A stretch of 64,000 nt of DNA, taken from contig NZ_QBUD01000001.1 in assembly GCF_003058085.1 (NCBI RefSeq), positions 1 to 64,000 on the forward strand, read 5' to 3'. This DNA comes from Yoonia sediminilitoris (GTDB lineage: Bacteria > Pseudomonadota > Alphaproteobacteria > Rhodobacterales > Rhodobacteraceae). A program made the position numbers and the translations under genes. This document shows, in pieces, positions 14,960 through 23,445 of the stretch. The notes below the pieces were generated by a model. That model did not search any database, was not told where the DNA came from, and saw only the letters and a program-made list of their open reading frames with translations. Within the stretch, counting starts at the first letter, position 1. The number at the start of each line of letters is the position of its first letter.

Positions 14960-15442
14960 ATGGGACCAATCGAAGAAAAACTGAGTGAGCTTGGGTTCAA
15001 CTTACCCGCACCAACAAGGGTTCCCAATGGTCTGCATTTGCCGTTCTCCTTTGTGAACCTGCGCGGCAACCGCCTTATTTTTTCAGGTCACCCCAAGAAT
15101 TCAATGGATGGTGGCATTGCCGGCCCTTTTGGCGTTGTGGGAAGCGACTTCACAACCGATGAGGCCTATAACGAAGCGCAGCAGGTTGCACTTTCTGTCC
15201 TCGCAAATATCAAGGCCGAGATTGGCGACCTATCCAGAATTACTGGCTGGTCACGGGTATTCGGAATGGTGACATCCGCTCCGGGCTATACAGAGCAGCA
15301 CCTTGTGCTCAATGGGTTTAGTGATCTGATAATAGGTATATTCGGAAGGGACGTTGGTCGCCACGCGCGGTCGGCGATTGGCGTGAGCGCGCTGCCGCTT
15401 GGGTTTGCGATGGAAATCGAAGGTGAAGTGGAAATCGAATAG
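14960..15442 (+). CDS. RidA/YjgF-family protein
   Basis: A 160-aa protein of the longer RidA-like subgroup (about 150 aa, as opposed to 128 aa for RidA itself). Blocks include NLRGNRLIFSGH, DFTTDEAYNEAQQVALSVLA, LSRITGWSRVFGMV and a C-terminal HARSAIGVSALPLGFAMEIE. Members deaminate reactive enamines/imines or act in catabolic pathways. The catalytic arginine typical of true RidA lies in the HARSAIGV block. The ribosome binding site is CAGGAG before the ATG. It stands alone next to the decayed region. Its substrate is unknown. The 293 bases after it (15443-15735) show no gene I can support. Confidence 0.85.
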   Translation: MGPIEEKLSELGFNLPAPTRVPNGLHLPFSFVNLRGNRLIFSGHPKNSMDGGIAGPFGVVGSDFTTDEAYNEAQQVALSVLANIKAEIGDLSRITGWSRVFGMVTSAPGYTEQHLVLNGFSDLIIGIFGRDVGRHARSAIGVSALPLGFAMEIEGEVEIE

Positions 15443-15735
15443 ATTATACAGCAGCAGCGCACGTTCATTCCGTGCGCGCAGCACCGGTGTTTCGCAACAT
15501 GATCGAAATCCCGGAAGATAGATGGAAAAATGCGCACCACCGACAGCGTTTCGCGAAATACCTGATCCACAGCTTTTCGGGAAGCGCCTTAGTCGCAGCG
15601 GCAGGAGGCGACTTGCTCCATTTCCTTTTAGCCGATGGCGAAAATGATTTTGATGGTCGCCGGGGCTCCTTCAGTGGAGGATCACGTGCACGTACGACGC
15701 GCCGCGCCGACTGGCGCAGCGGTTTTTATATTGAT

Positions 15736-16326
15736 TTACCGCCGCCCGCAGGACCTTAGCTGGGTGTCGTACAGCACAGCGCGGGTTTCAACTTCTCCGG
15801 CGATGCGGACTAGCCAGCTTTTGGATTTCCATGTGCCTCTTTTGAACCCCGTACGCCCGTCATGATAGGCCAGATACTGGTTGCGGGTGTCATAGATCGG
15901 CACGCCGGTCTCTGCCACGGTCTGTTCCATGTACCAGCCCATGAAGTCGGTCGCTGCATAGATATCATCACGGCGGGCGCGGCGCCCGCCTTTGGCCTGC
16001 TGGTATTCTTTCCATGTCCCGTCAAGCGCCTGCGAATAGCCAAATGCCGACGACTGCCGCCCGACCGGGATCACACCCAATGCATACCGGTGCGGTGTCC
16101 GGTTGTCGGAAATGAATTTGCTTTCCTGATAGATGATCGCCATCAGGGAAGGCACCGGCACACCGTAGCGGCGTTCAACCGTTTTGAAGGCGCGAAGATA
16201 TTCGGGGCGCTGCGACACGATACTACAGGCGTTATCAAGGTCCCGCGGGGCGCTGCCATAGCCTGACCCACCACCACAGCTGCCCAAAACCAGCATCAAT
16301 ATCATCGCGCGAAGGAAACTGCTCAT
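15736..16326 (-). CDS. Lytic transglycosylase-like lipoprotein (SLT domain)
   Basis: A 196-aa protein with a lipoprotein signal (MSSFLRAMILMLVLGSC, lipobox LGSC) and a lysozyme-like SLT domain. The catalytic glutamate lies in IIYQESKF, followed by SAFGYSQALDGTWKEYQ and YLAYHDGRTGFKRGTW. Such enzymes cleave the glycan strand of peptidoglycan. The ATG at 16326 is chosen because the lipobox then falls at the usual distance; a TTG 10 codons upstream is possible. It is close to bacterial type-1 lytic transglycosylases found as single genes in Rhodobacterales. Confidence 0.86.
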   Translation of the reverse strand: MSSFLRAMILMLVLGSCGGGSGYGSAPRDLDNACSIVSQRPEYLRAFKTVERRYGVPVPSLMAIIYQESKFISDNRTPHRYALGVIPVGRQSSAFGYSQALDGTWKEYQQAKGGRRARRDDIYAATDFMGWYMEQTVAETGVPIYDTRNQYLAYHDGRTGFKRGTWKSKSWLVRIAGEVETRAVLYDTQLRSCGRR

Positions 16327-16402
16327 TTGCCGCTCGCTTTTATATGTTTTTTTCAAACTATAGCGAAGGAATTTGCGCCTGTGAACGATAAAGACGTCCC
16401 GG

Positions 16403-17283
16403 CTACATCACGAAGGCAAGAATAACCGGAATTGCCACAATCGACAGCAGGGTCGAGGCCACGACCAACCCGGCTACCGGGCGGGCATCGCTGCCGTATT
16501 TTTCGGCCAGCAGATAAGAGGTCACAGCCACCGGCGTGGTCACCTGCAGGATCAGGACGGCGCTCGCCACCTTATCCAGATCGAACCACATCGCCGTACC
16601 CCAGCCGATTGCAAAACAGATCGCCAATTTGATCACGGACAATACAAACGCCTGACCCAATGCTTTGGTCTCCAGCCGCGCTACGGCGACCCCCAACGTT
16701 ATCAGCATGATCGGAATCGCGATCTGCCCGATCAGATCCAGCGTATTCGTCAGGAAAACTGGCGTCTGCCAGCCCTGCCACAGAAAGATGCCACCAAGCA
16801 CCGTTGCTCCGACCAGTGGTTCCTGCACCACGCGGCGCAGCGACCCGCCGCCTGACACGATCCAGATGCCAATCGTGAAGGAAAGATTGCCATCACAGCA
16901 AAGACGACCACGGCCAACCCAAGCCCTTCCTGTCCAAAGGCGAACAGCGCCAGCGGCAGACCTAAGTTACCTGTATTGCCAAAGGCGAGCGGGGCGACAA
17001 AGGTTGCCACATCCAGCCGCATCAGACGCACGACGGCAAAGCTGGCGATCATGATGACTGCGTAAGCGGCTAGGGCCGCAAAGGACAGAGTTGCCAAAGC
17101 AGTCGGCTCCACCTTGGATTGCATCAGGGCCACAAACACCAAACACGGCACCGACAAGGTCATTGCCAGCCGCGTCACAAACTGGACCCGATACTCGAAC
17201 CCGAGCTTGACCCAGACAAAGCCGATGGCTGCGAGAATGAAAACAGGTGCGGTGATATTCAAAACTGTCAGTGCAATGTTCAC
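16403..17283 (-). pseudogene. AEC-family (auxin efflux carrier-like) transporter with a frameshift
   Basis: Two overlapping minus-strand frames together make one AEC permease. The first (from 17283) gives MNIALTVLNITAPVFILAAI through FGNTGNLGLPLALFAFGQEG to VVVFAVMAI. The second resumes SFTIGIWIVSGGGSLRRVVQ and runs to the end (ILAFVM). The joint lies at about 16884-16885, where one base appears to be missing after the ATC codon. All expected helices are present otherwise, so the break is recent or a sequencing error. It is divergent from hspQ. The substrate is unknown. Confidence 0.82.
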
Positions 17284-17365
17284 AAACTGTTTCCCAAAAA
17301 TTTAGCCGATATGGTGGACTTTTCACCGTTTCACCGCTTATATCGATTTCGGGGTATTGTGAATT

Positions 17366-17692
17366 ATGTTTAAGACGCGCGCGAAATATCATTTGGGCCA
17401 AGTGGTCCGTCACCGCAAACATCCGTTTCGCGGCGTGGTATTTGATGTGGATGCGATCTTTTCTAATACCGATGCATGGTACAACGCCATCCCCGAAGAC
17501 AGCCGGCCCAAAAAGGACCAGCCGTTCTATCACCTGCTGGCCGAGAATGACCAAAGTTTTTATGTGGCTTATGTATCCGAACAGAACCTTGTCGCGGATT
17601 ATTCTGGTGAGCCTGTCGATCACCCCGATGTTGACGACCTGTTTGGCCCGTTCGAGGATGGCCAGTATCCGCTTCAGGTGCAACTGAACTAA
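17366..17692 (+). CDS. hspQ: Heat shock protein HspQ / hemimethylated-DNA-binding-like protein
   Basis: A 108-aa protein of the HspQ (YccV) family. The N-terminal KYHLGQVVRHRKHPFRGVVFDVD and the centre QPFYHLLAENDQSFYVAYVSEQNL are near-invariant in the family. In enterobacteria HspQ influences DnaA stability and acts as a Lon specificity factor. The gene stands divergent from the AEC transporter. Confidence 0.93.
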   Translation: MFKTRAKYHLGQVVRHRKHPFRGVVFDVDAIFSNTDAWYNAIPEDSRPKKDQPFYHLLAENDQSFYVAYVSEQNLVADYSGEPVDHPDVDDLFGPFEDGQYPLQVQLN

Positions 17693-17835
17693 GCCCGTTC
17701 AATACGGCCCCCATTAACTCCGGTTTTTTGCCTTGCTGGCCGTAAGCTTGCCGCGAAAGCGTGCAAATGCGTGCGGGGGCTGGTCTTTGTCCGTGTGAAT
17801 GTTACATCTCCGCTCAAGTCTGAAAGGAATGTAGA

Positions 17836-18612
17836 ATGCTCGTCACCGTCTCCCCCGCAAAATCCCTTGATATGGCCCCTGTGGACATTGCGCCGACCCA
17901 GCCTGCCTTTCAAAAAGAAGCGATCAGCCTTGCGAAAACCGCCAAGAACCTGACGCTGAAAGATCTCAAGGCCCTGATGAGTATTTCTGACGATCTGGCC
18001 CGGTTGAACCGCGACAGGTTTGCGGCCTTCCAGCCAGAGCCGACCTCGGATGTGGTGAAACCTGCCGCGCTGGCCTTCAATGGTGACACCTATCAGGGGC
18101 TGGAGGCAAAAACCCTGACCGAAGATGACCTGATGTGGGCGCAGGATCACTTGTGCATTCTGTCGGGCCTTTACGGTGTCTTGCGTCCACTGGACGCGAT
18201 CCAGCCATATCGTCTGGAAATGGGCAGCCGACTGAAAACGCGGCGGGGCAAGTCGCTCTATGACTACTGGGGCGACACCATCGCCAAGGCCCTGAACGCG
18301 CAAGCCGCGGCGCAGGGTGCAGATACGCTGATCAATTGCGCCAGTCAGGAATATTTCGGTGCCGCCGACCGCAAGGCCCTGAAACTGCGGGTCATTACGC
18401 CTGTGTTCATGGAGATCAAAGACGACAAACCGCGCATCGTCAGCTTTTTCGCAAAGCGCGCACGCGGGGCAATGGCGCGCTTTGTCGTTGAGAACAGGTT
18501 AACTGACCCTGAAGGAATCAAGGATTTCGTCACGGGTGGTTACGCCTATGACGCGGACCTGTCAGAGGGCAACAATTGGGTGTTCCTGCGGGACTATCCC
18601 GCCGCTGCATGA
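17836..18612 (+). CDS. yaaA: Peroxide stress protein YaaA
   Basis: A 258-aa YaaA (DUF328) protein, which limits Fenton damage by lowering free iron under hydrogen peroxide stress in E. coli. Family blocks seen are MLVTVSPAKSLD, LMSISDDLARLNRDRF, AFNGDTYQGL, LSGLYGVLRPLD, YRLEMGSRLKT, INCASQEYF and FFAKRARGAMARF. The ATG follows AAAGGAATGTAG. A hairpin overlaps its stop codon, separating it from the convergent thiolase. Confidence 0.95.
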   Translation: MLVTVSPAKSLDMAPVDIAPTQPAFQKEAISLAKTAKNLTLKDLKALMSISDDLARLNRDRFAAFQPEPTSDVVKPAALAFNGDTYQGLEAKTLTEDDLMWAQDHLCILSGLYGVLRPLDAIQPYRLEMGSRLKTRRGKSLYDYWGDTIAKALNAQAAAQGADTLINCASQEYFGAADRKALKLRVITPVFMEIKDDKPRIVSFFAKRARGAMARFVVENRLTDPEGIKDFVTGGYAYDADLSEGNNWVFLRDYPAAA

Positions 18613-18634
18613 ATCTGGTCTGGCGCGCGGCGGG
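18598..18634. terminator. Hairpin between convergent yaaA and thiolase genes
   Basis: CCCGCCGC (18598-18605, including the last codons of yaaA) pairs with GCGGCGGG (18627-18634). A CTTCTTTTT run follows on the plus strand a few bases later. It is a likely terminator for yaaA and may also block read-through from the thiolase gene. Confidence 0.5.
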
Positions 18635-18654
18635 ATGACGGCTTCTTTTTGGAC

Positions 18655-19830
18655 CTAGATTCGTTCAATCGCCATAGCGATACCTTGTCCGCCGCCGATG
18701 CACATGGTGATCAATGCGCGTTTTCCGCTGGTACGTTCCAACTCGTACATGGCTTTGATCGTGATGATGGCCCCCGTCGCACCGACCGGATGGCCCAACG
18801 CGATGGCCCCACCGTTGGGATTGACCTTGGCCGGGTCAAATCCAAGCTCTTTTGACACTGCAAGCGCCTGTGCTGCAAAAGCTTCGTTGGATTCGATCAC
18901 ATCAAAATCGCCAACCGAAAGCCCGGTTTTGGCCAGCAGGTTCTGCACCGCAGGGATGGGGCCGATCCCCATGACCTCTGGCCGCACACCGGCGTGGGCG
19001 TAGCCGAGGATGCGGAATTTGGGCGTCAGGCCTGCTTTCTCAGCGGCATCCGCGGTGGCAAGCACGATGGCGGCCGCGCCGTCGTTCAGGCCAGAGGCGT
19101 TGCCAGCCGTGACGGTTCCGTCCTTCTGAAAGACCGGGCGCAGGCCTGCAAGGGCCTCTGCTGTTGTCGCTTTGGCATGTTCGTCAGTGACGAAATCCAC
19201 CATCTCGCGTTTTCGTTTGACCTTGACCGGGGTGATCTGGCTGTCAAAATGCCCGGCCGCCATCGCCGCAGCCGCGCGCTGCTGGCTTTGCAGGGCGAAA
19301 GCGTCCTGCTCTGCGCGGCTGATCCCAAATTCACCCGACACGTTTTCAGCAGTCACCCCCATATGGCCAGTTCCGAATGGGCAATTCAGGGTGCCCAGCA
19401 TCATGTCCTGCGTGACGATATCGCCCATTTTGGCGCCCCACCGTTGATCGGCAATGATGAAGGGAGACCGGCTCATACATTCAGCACCGCCCGCCAGTCC
19501 AAAGTCGGCATCGCCCAGCATCAGCGACTGGGCCACGGACACGATGGCCTGAACCCCCGACCCGCAAAGCCGGTTGACGTTCATCGCGGGCACACTGTCA
19601 GGCACACCGGCCTGCATCGCGGCGACACGGCTCAGGTACATGTCCTTTGGTTCGGTATTGATCACCTGCCCAAAGGCCACATGGCCAATCTTATCACCCG
19701 CGACCTGTGCACGTTCCAGCGCCGCTTTGGCCGCTGTCGTGCCCAGTTCAATCGGGCTGGTTCCGGCCAGCGACCCGCCAAATGTGCCGATTGCGGTCCG
19801 TGCGCCGCCAAGAATTACGATATCTGTCAA
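18655..19830 (-). CDS. Acetyl-CoA C-acyltransferase (thiolase)
   Basis: A 391-aa thiolase. The nucleophile Cys is in NRLCGSGVQA, and the C-terminal ESNEAFAAQ, ALGHPVGATGA and CIGGGQG blocks supply the catalytic His and second Cys. It could serve biosynthetic acetoacetyl-CoA formation or beta-oxidation; the sequence does not decide. I chose the TTG at 19830 as start: it has GGGAGG at ideal spacing and gives the standard N-terminus TDIVILGGARTAIGTFGG and family length. A longer frame upstream would add an unusual N-terminus. A 16-bp palindrome lies 75 bp upstream. Confidence 0.92.
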   Translation of the reverse strand: MTDIVILGGARTAIGTFGGSLAGTSPIELGTTAAKAALERAQVAGDKIGHVAFGQVINTEPKDMYLSRVAAMQAGVPDSVPAMNVNRLCGSGVQAIVSVAQSLMLGDADFGLAGGAECMSRSPFIIADQRWGAKMGDIVTQDMMLGTLNCPFGTGHMGVTAENVSGEFGISRAEQDAFALQSQQRAAAAMAAGHFDSQITPVKVKRKREMVDFVTDEHAKATTAEALAGLRPVFQKDGTVTAGNASGLNDGAAAIVLATADAAEKAGLTPKFRILGYAHAGVRPEVMGIGPIPAVQNLLAKTGLSVGDFDVIESNEAFAAQALAVSKELGFDPAKVNPNGGAIALGHPVGATGAIITIKAMYELERTSGKRALITMCIGGGQGIAMAIERI

Positions 19831-19904
19831 TGTGGCCTCCCTTGCTGTTTGCGCAACTGTATCCTGTCTGCTCGGGGTGAACAGCAAAACGTGAGGTCAT
19901 ATGA

Positions 19905-19920
19905 AAACGGACGTTCGTTT
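19905..19920. promoter_or_regulatory. Candidate operator palindrome between thiolase and VOC genes
   Basis: AAACGGACGTTCGTTT is a 16-bp inverted repeat with one mismatched pair. It lies in the divergent gap between the thiolase (start 19830) and the VOC gene (start 19965). Size and symmetry fit a TetR-type or similar dimeric repressor. The regulator is not in this window. Confidence 0.45.
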
Positions 19921-19964
19921 CTGGCCTGTTTTGATGTATGCTAATGTATGCTATCCGGGGCGCT

Positions 19965-20327
19965 ATGATCAAAGCACTTGACCATATTCAACTGGCGCTC
20001 CCTGCGGGTTCAGAGGATGACTTGCGAGCCTTTTATTGCGATGCTCTGGGCATGGTTGAGATACCCAAACCTGCGCCATTGCGCGGCAGGGGCGGATTTT
20101 GGGCCAATGCGGGGGAATTGCAGGTGCATTTCGGAGTGGACCTCGATTTTCACCCGGCAACAAAGGCCCATTTGGCGTTTGCAGTCGCGGATATTGACGC
20201 TTTGGCCCGCGATCTGGCGGACAAGGGCTATCCGGTGACGTGGGATACGGCACTGCCTGATGTGCGCCGCTTCTTCTGCAACGATCCCGTGGGCAACCGG
20301 ATGGAGTTCATAGCCGCGCCAGTCTGA
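19965..20327 (+). CDS. VOC (glyoxalase/dioxygenase fold) family protein
   Basis: A 120-aa single VOC-fold protein: LDHIQLALPAGSEDDLRAFYCDALGM at the start, LQVHFGV in the middle and FFCNDPVGNRMEFIA at the end. The His and Glu of these blocks are the usual metal ligands, so it may be a metal-dependent lyase, dioxygenase or resistance protein; the substrate is unknown. The ATG at 19965 is preferred over an upstream in-frame ATG at 19938 because it has a GGGG element and starts the first strand directly. A perfect tandem duplication of ATGTATGCTA (19934-19953) lies just before it. Confidence 0.8.
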   Translation: MIKALDHIQLALPAGSEDDLRAFYCDALGMVEIPKPAPLRGRGGFWANAGELQVHFGVDLDFHPATKAHLAFAVADIDALARDLADKGYPVTWDTALPDVRRFFCNDPVGNRMEFIAAPV

Positions 20328-20407
20328 CCCGTTTTCGACGGTGTAAATTGTCGCAAGGGCGTTTCCTTCGCAATCGGACGTGATAGGTCACGGATAAGCG
20401 AGGGGTC

Positions 20408-21064
20408 ATGCTGCTAGACGTCAAAGATATTCACAAAACATACGCCACCGCCGATGGCCCCTTTGAAGTGCTGCGCGGTATCGGCCTGACGCTCGACGCG
20501 GGTGAAACGCTGGCGCTGACGGGTGAATCCGGCAGTGGCAAAAGTACGTTACTTCATCTGATCGGCGGGCTTGATACGCCTGACCGGGGGCAGATCATGC
20601 TGGATGGCGTCGATATTGCGGCACTTGATGACAATGGCCGTGCCGATTTGCGTCGCGGTACGGTAGGCGTGGTGTTTCAGCAATTCAACCTGATCCCCAG
20701 TTTGAAAGTGTCAGACAATATTGCGTTTCAGGCGCGTCTTGCTGGTCGATATGATCCTGACTGGTTGACGGTGCTTGCGGATCGTATGGGATTGACCCCG
20801 CAAATGGGCAAATACCCCGAACAATTGTCCGGCGGCCAACAGCAACGCGTTGCGATTGCCCGCACGCTGGCCCCCAAACCCCGCCTTGTGCTGGCCGATG
20901 AACCCACCGGTAATCTGGACGAGGCCACGGCGTCAGTGGTCATGGACCTGATGCTTGAGCTTGTGACGGTAACCGGCGCCGGACTGTTGATGGTGACACA
21001 TTCCGACGCTCTGGCGGGCAGGATGCAAAGACGTCTGCATCTGCGCGCAGGTCAGGTCGCATGA
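20408..21064 (+). CDS. ABC transporter ATPase (LolD/MacB-like)
   Basis: A 218-aa ABC ATPase with Walker A GESGSGKST, signature LSGGQQQR and Walker B LVLADEPTGNLDEAT. The size and the DEPTGNLD form are those of the LolD/MacB/FtsE branch, which pairs with FtsX-fold permeases. Its stop overlaps the start of such a permease by 4 nt. Together they would act in extrusion or mechanotransmission across the inner membrane instead of classical uptake. Confidence 0.92.
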   Translation: MLLDVKDIHKTYATADGPFEVLRGIGLTLDAGETLALTGESGSGKSTLLHLIGGLDTPDRGQIMLDGVDIAALDDNGRADLRRGTVGVVFQQFNLIPSLKVSDNIAFQARLAGRYDPDWLTVLADRMGLTPQMGKYPEQLSGGQQQRVAIARTLAPKPRLVLADEPTGNLDEATASVVMDLMLELVTVTGAGLLMVTHSDALAGRMQRRLHLRAGQVA

Positions 21065-23445
21065 CAAGGGCGACGTTGCATGCGCTGCTGTCACACTGGT
21101 GGCGTAACCCGCTGCAACTATTCACACTTTTGGCGGGTCTTGCCTTGGCGACGGCCCTGTGGTCCGGCGTGCAGGCGGTCAATGCCGAAGCCCGCGCCAG
21201 CTATGATGCCGCCGCCGCCACATTGGGCGAAGGGCAATATGACAGGCTGACGCGCCGCGACGGCCAGCCGATGGATCAGACCATATATGTGCGCTTGCGG
21301 CGTGCGGGCTGGCTGGTCAGCCCTGTGGTACAGGGCCGATTGGACGGGGTGCGCATTGTCGGGGTCGAGCCGCTGACAGCGCCCGGCGGGATTGGCCCGG
21401 TCAACCTGTCCCAGGATGCGGATATCGGCAGTTTTCTAACCGGCGCGGGTCAGTTGTTTGGCAATGCCGAAACCGCAGCACGGCTGCCTGATCTTGACGT
21501 AATCATCAGCCCCCAGACAGCGCCGGGCACCGCCGTGACCGATATCGGCGTGGCACAAGACCTGCTGGGAAAGTCTGGCCGGATCGACAGTCTGATTGTC
21601 TTGCCGGCACAGCCCCAAGGGCGACCGGCGCTGGCTGATATTGCGCCGGAGTTGACGCGACAACAGGCGCAGGGTGGGTCTGATGTAGGGCGGCTGACTG
21701 ACAGTTTTCACCTCAATCTGACGGCCTTTGGACTGTTGTCCTTTGCGGTGGGGATTTTCATTGTGAACGGCGCCATCGGGCTGGCCTTTGAACAGCGCAG
21801 GCCCGTTGTGCGCACGCTGCGTGCGCTTGGCCTGCCGTTGCGCCGGCTGATCATTCTGATGGCGGCGGAGCTGATGATTTTCGCGCTGGTCGCAGGCATC
21901 GTTGGCGTGGCTTTGGGGTATGTGATTGCGGCCCTGCTGCTGCCTGATGTGGCTGCGACCCTGCGCGGGCTTTATGGGGCGGATGTATCAGGGACCTTGC
22001 AGTTGCGCCCGTCATGGTGGCTGTCGGGTCTTGCCATCGCACTTGGCGGCACCGCACTTGCGGCAAGCGGTGCGCTTTACAAGCTGTCACGCATGCCTTT
22101 GCTGGCCGCCGCCCAGCACCGCGCCCTTGCCATGGCTGCGGGAAAGCGCGCACTGGCACAAGGGGCAATCGCGGTCTGCCTGTTGATCATGTCAGCGGTT
22201 CTGATGGTCACAGCCGACGGTCTGATCGGTGGATTCACTTTGCTTGGGGCCTTGCTGATCGGGGCGGCGCTTGCTCTGCCGCTGATCCTTGACCAGATAT
22301 TGCGTGTGGCTGGCGGGTTGGCCAAGTCGGTCACGGCCCAGTGGTTCTGGGCGGATACGCGCCAGCAATTGCCGGGCTTGTCACTGGCGCTGATGGCGCT
22401 GCTGTTGGCGATGGCGGCCAATGTGGGCGTGTCGACCATGGTTTCCAGTTTTCGGCTGACATTTACGGCGTTTCTGGACCAACGGCTCGCGTCCGAGCTT
22501 TATGTCAGCACCGAAGATGCGCGCCAGACTGCAGCCCTGATCGCCTATGCCGCCGAAACTGCCGATGCGCTTTTGCCTATCCAAAGCGCCGAGACAGACA
22601 TTGAAGGTCAGCCCACGCAGGTATTCGGCGCGCGTGACCATGCGACCTACCGTGACAACTGGGCCTTTTTGCAGGCCACGCCCGACCCGTGGGATACGAC
22701 TTTTGCGGGGCAGACGATCCTGATCAACGAACAGCTTTCCAGACGGGCAGGGCTTGATCTGGGCGATGAGATACGCTTGCAGGATCAGACCTTCACTGTG
22801 GCGGGTGTTTACGGCGACTACGGCAACCCGATTGGGCAAGCCTTGATCAATGAAGCGCAGTTTTTTCGGCTTTACCCCGATGTGATGCCTGACCGGTTCG
22901 GTGTGCGGATGCCAGCCGAAAAAGTGCCGGAGTTCGTGGCGGGATTAGAGGCGCAAACGGGAATTCCACCCAGCCAGACGATCAATCAGGCGGGGATCAA
23001 GGCAATTTCGCTGGCGATATTTGAACGCACTTTTACGGTGACGACGGCGCTGAATATCCTCACACTCGCCGTTGCAGGCTTTGCCATTTTGATGAGCCTG
23101 CTGACGCTTGCCACGATGCGCGTCCCGCAACTGGCCCCGGCATGGGCGATGGGGATGACAAGGGCGCGGCTGGGCAGGTTGGAACTGATGCGCGCGGTTC
23201 TGCTGGCTATGCTCACGGCGATTGTGGCCTTGCCTTTGGGGCTGGCGCTGGCGTGGGCGCTGCTGGCAGTTGTCAATGTAGCTGCCTTTGGTTGGCAACT
23301 GCCGATGTATATCTTCCCTTGGGACTATGCACGACTGGGGCTCTTTGCTTTGCTGGCCGCAGCCTTGGCCGCCCTTTGGCCCGCACGTAAACTGGCCCGC
23401 ACGCCGCCTGCGGATTTGCTCAAGGTGTTTTCCAATGAACGTTAG
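21061..23445 (+). CDS. FtsX-like ABC permease
   Basis: A 794-aa inner-membrane protein with duplicated FtsX-type domains. An N-terminal helix (LFTLLAGLALATALWSGVQ) precedes a periplasmic domain, then helices around residues 225-350, a second periplasmic domain and a final helix set ending ALWPARKLARTPPADLLKVF. The last motif is the usual FtsX-family end. It begins inside the ATPase stop and ends inside the next gene, so the three form a tightly coupled unit. The substrate is not known; lipid or lipoprotein handling would be typical of the class. Confidence 0.9.
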   Translation: MTRATLHALLSHWWRNPLQLFTLLAGLALATALWSGVQAVNAEARASYDAAAATLGEGQYDRLTRRDGQPMDQTIYVRLRRAGWLVSPVVQGRLDGVRIVGVEPLTAPGGIGPVNLSQDADIGSFLTGAGQLFGNAETAARLPDLDVIISPQTAPGTAVTDIGVAQDLLGKSGRIDSLIVLPAQPQGRPALADIAPELTRQQAQGGSDVGRLTDSFHLNLTAFGLLSFAVGIFIVNGAIGLAFEQRRPVVRTLRALGLPLRRLIILMAAELMIFALVAGIVGVALGYVIAALLLPDVAATLRGLYGADVSGTLQLRPSWWLSGLAIALGGTALAASGALYKLSRMPLLAAAQHRALAMAAGKRALAQGAIAVCLLIMSAVLMVTADGLIGGFTLLGALLIGAALALPLILDQILRVAGGLAKSVTAQWFWADTRQQLPGLSLALMALLLAMAANVGVSTMVSSFRLTFTAFLDQRLASELYVSTEDARQTAALIAYAAETADALLPIQSAETDIEGQPTQVFGARDHATYRDNWAFLQATPDPWDTTFAGQTILINEQLSRRAGLDLGDEIRLQDQTFTVAGVYGDYGNPIGQALINEAQFFRLYPDVMPDRFGVRMPAEKVPEFVAGLEAQTGIPPSQTINQAGIKAISLAIFERTFTVTTALNILTLAVAGFAILMSLLTLATMRVPQLAPAWAMGMTRARLGRLELMRAVLLAMLTAIVALPLGLALAWALLAVVNVAAFGWQLPMYIFPWDYARLGLFALLAAALAALWPARKLARTPPADLLKVFSNER

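Noticed and set aside
15472-15759. 95-codon plus-strand ORF between the RidA-like and lytic transglycosylase genes
   Set aside because: No ribosome binding site, no recognisable domain, and its end overlaps the transglycosylase gene; probably chance or debris.
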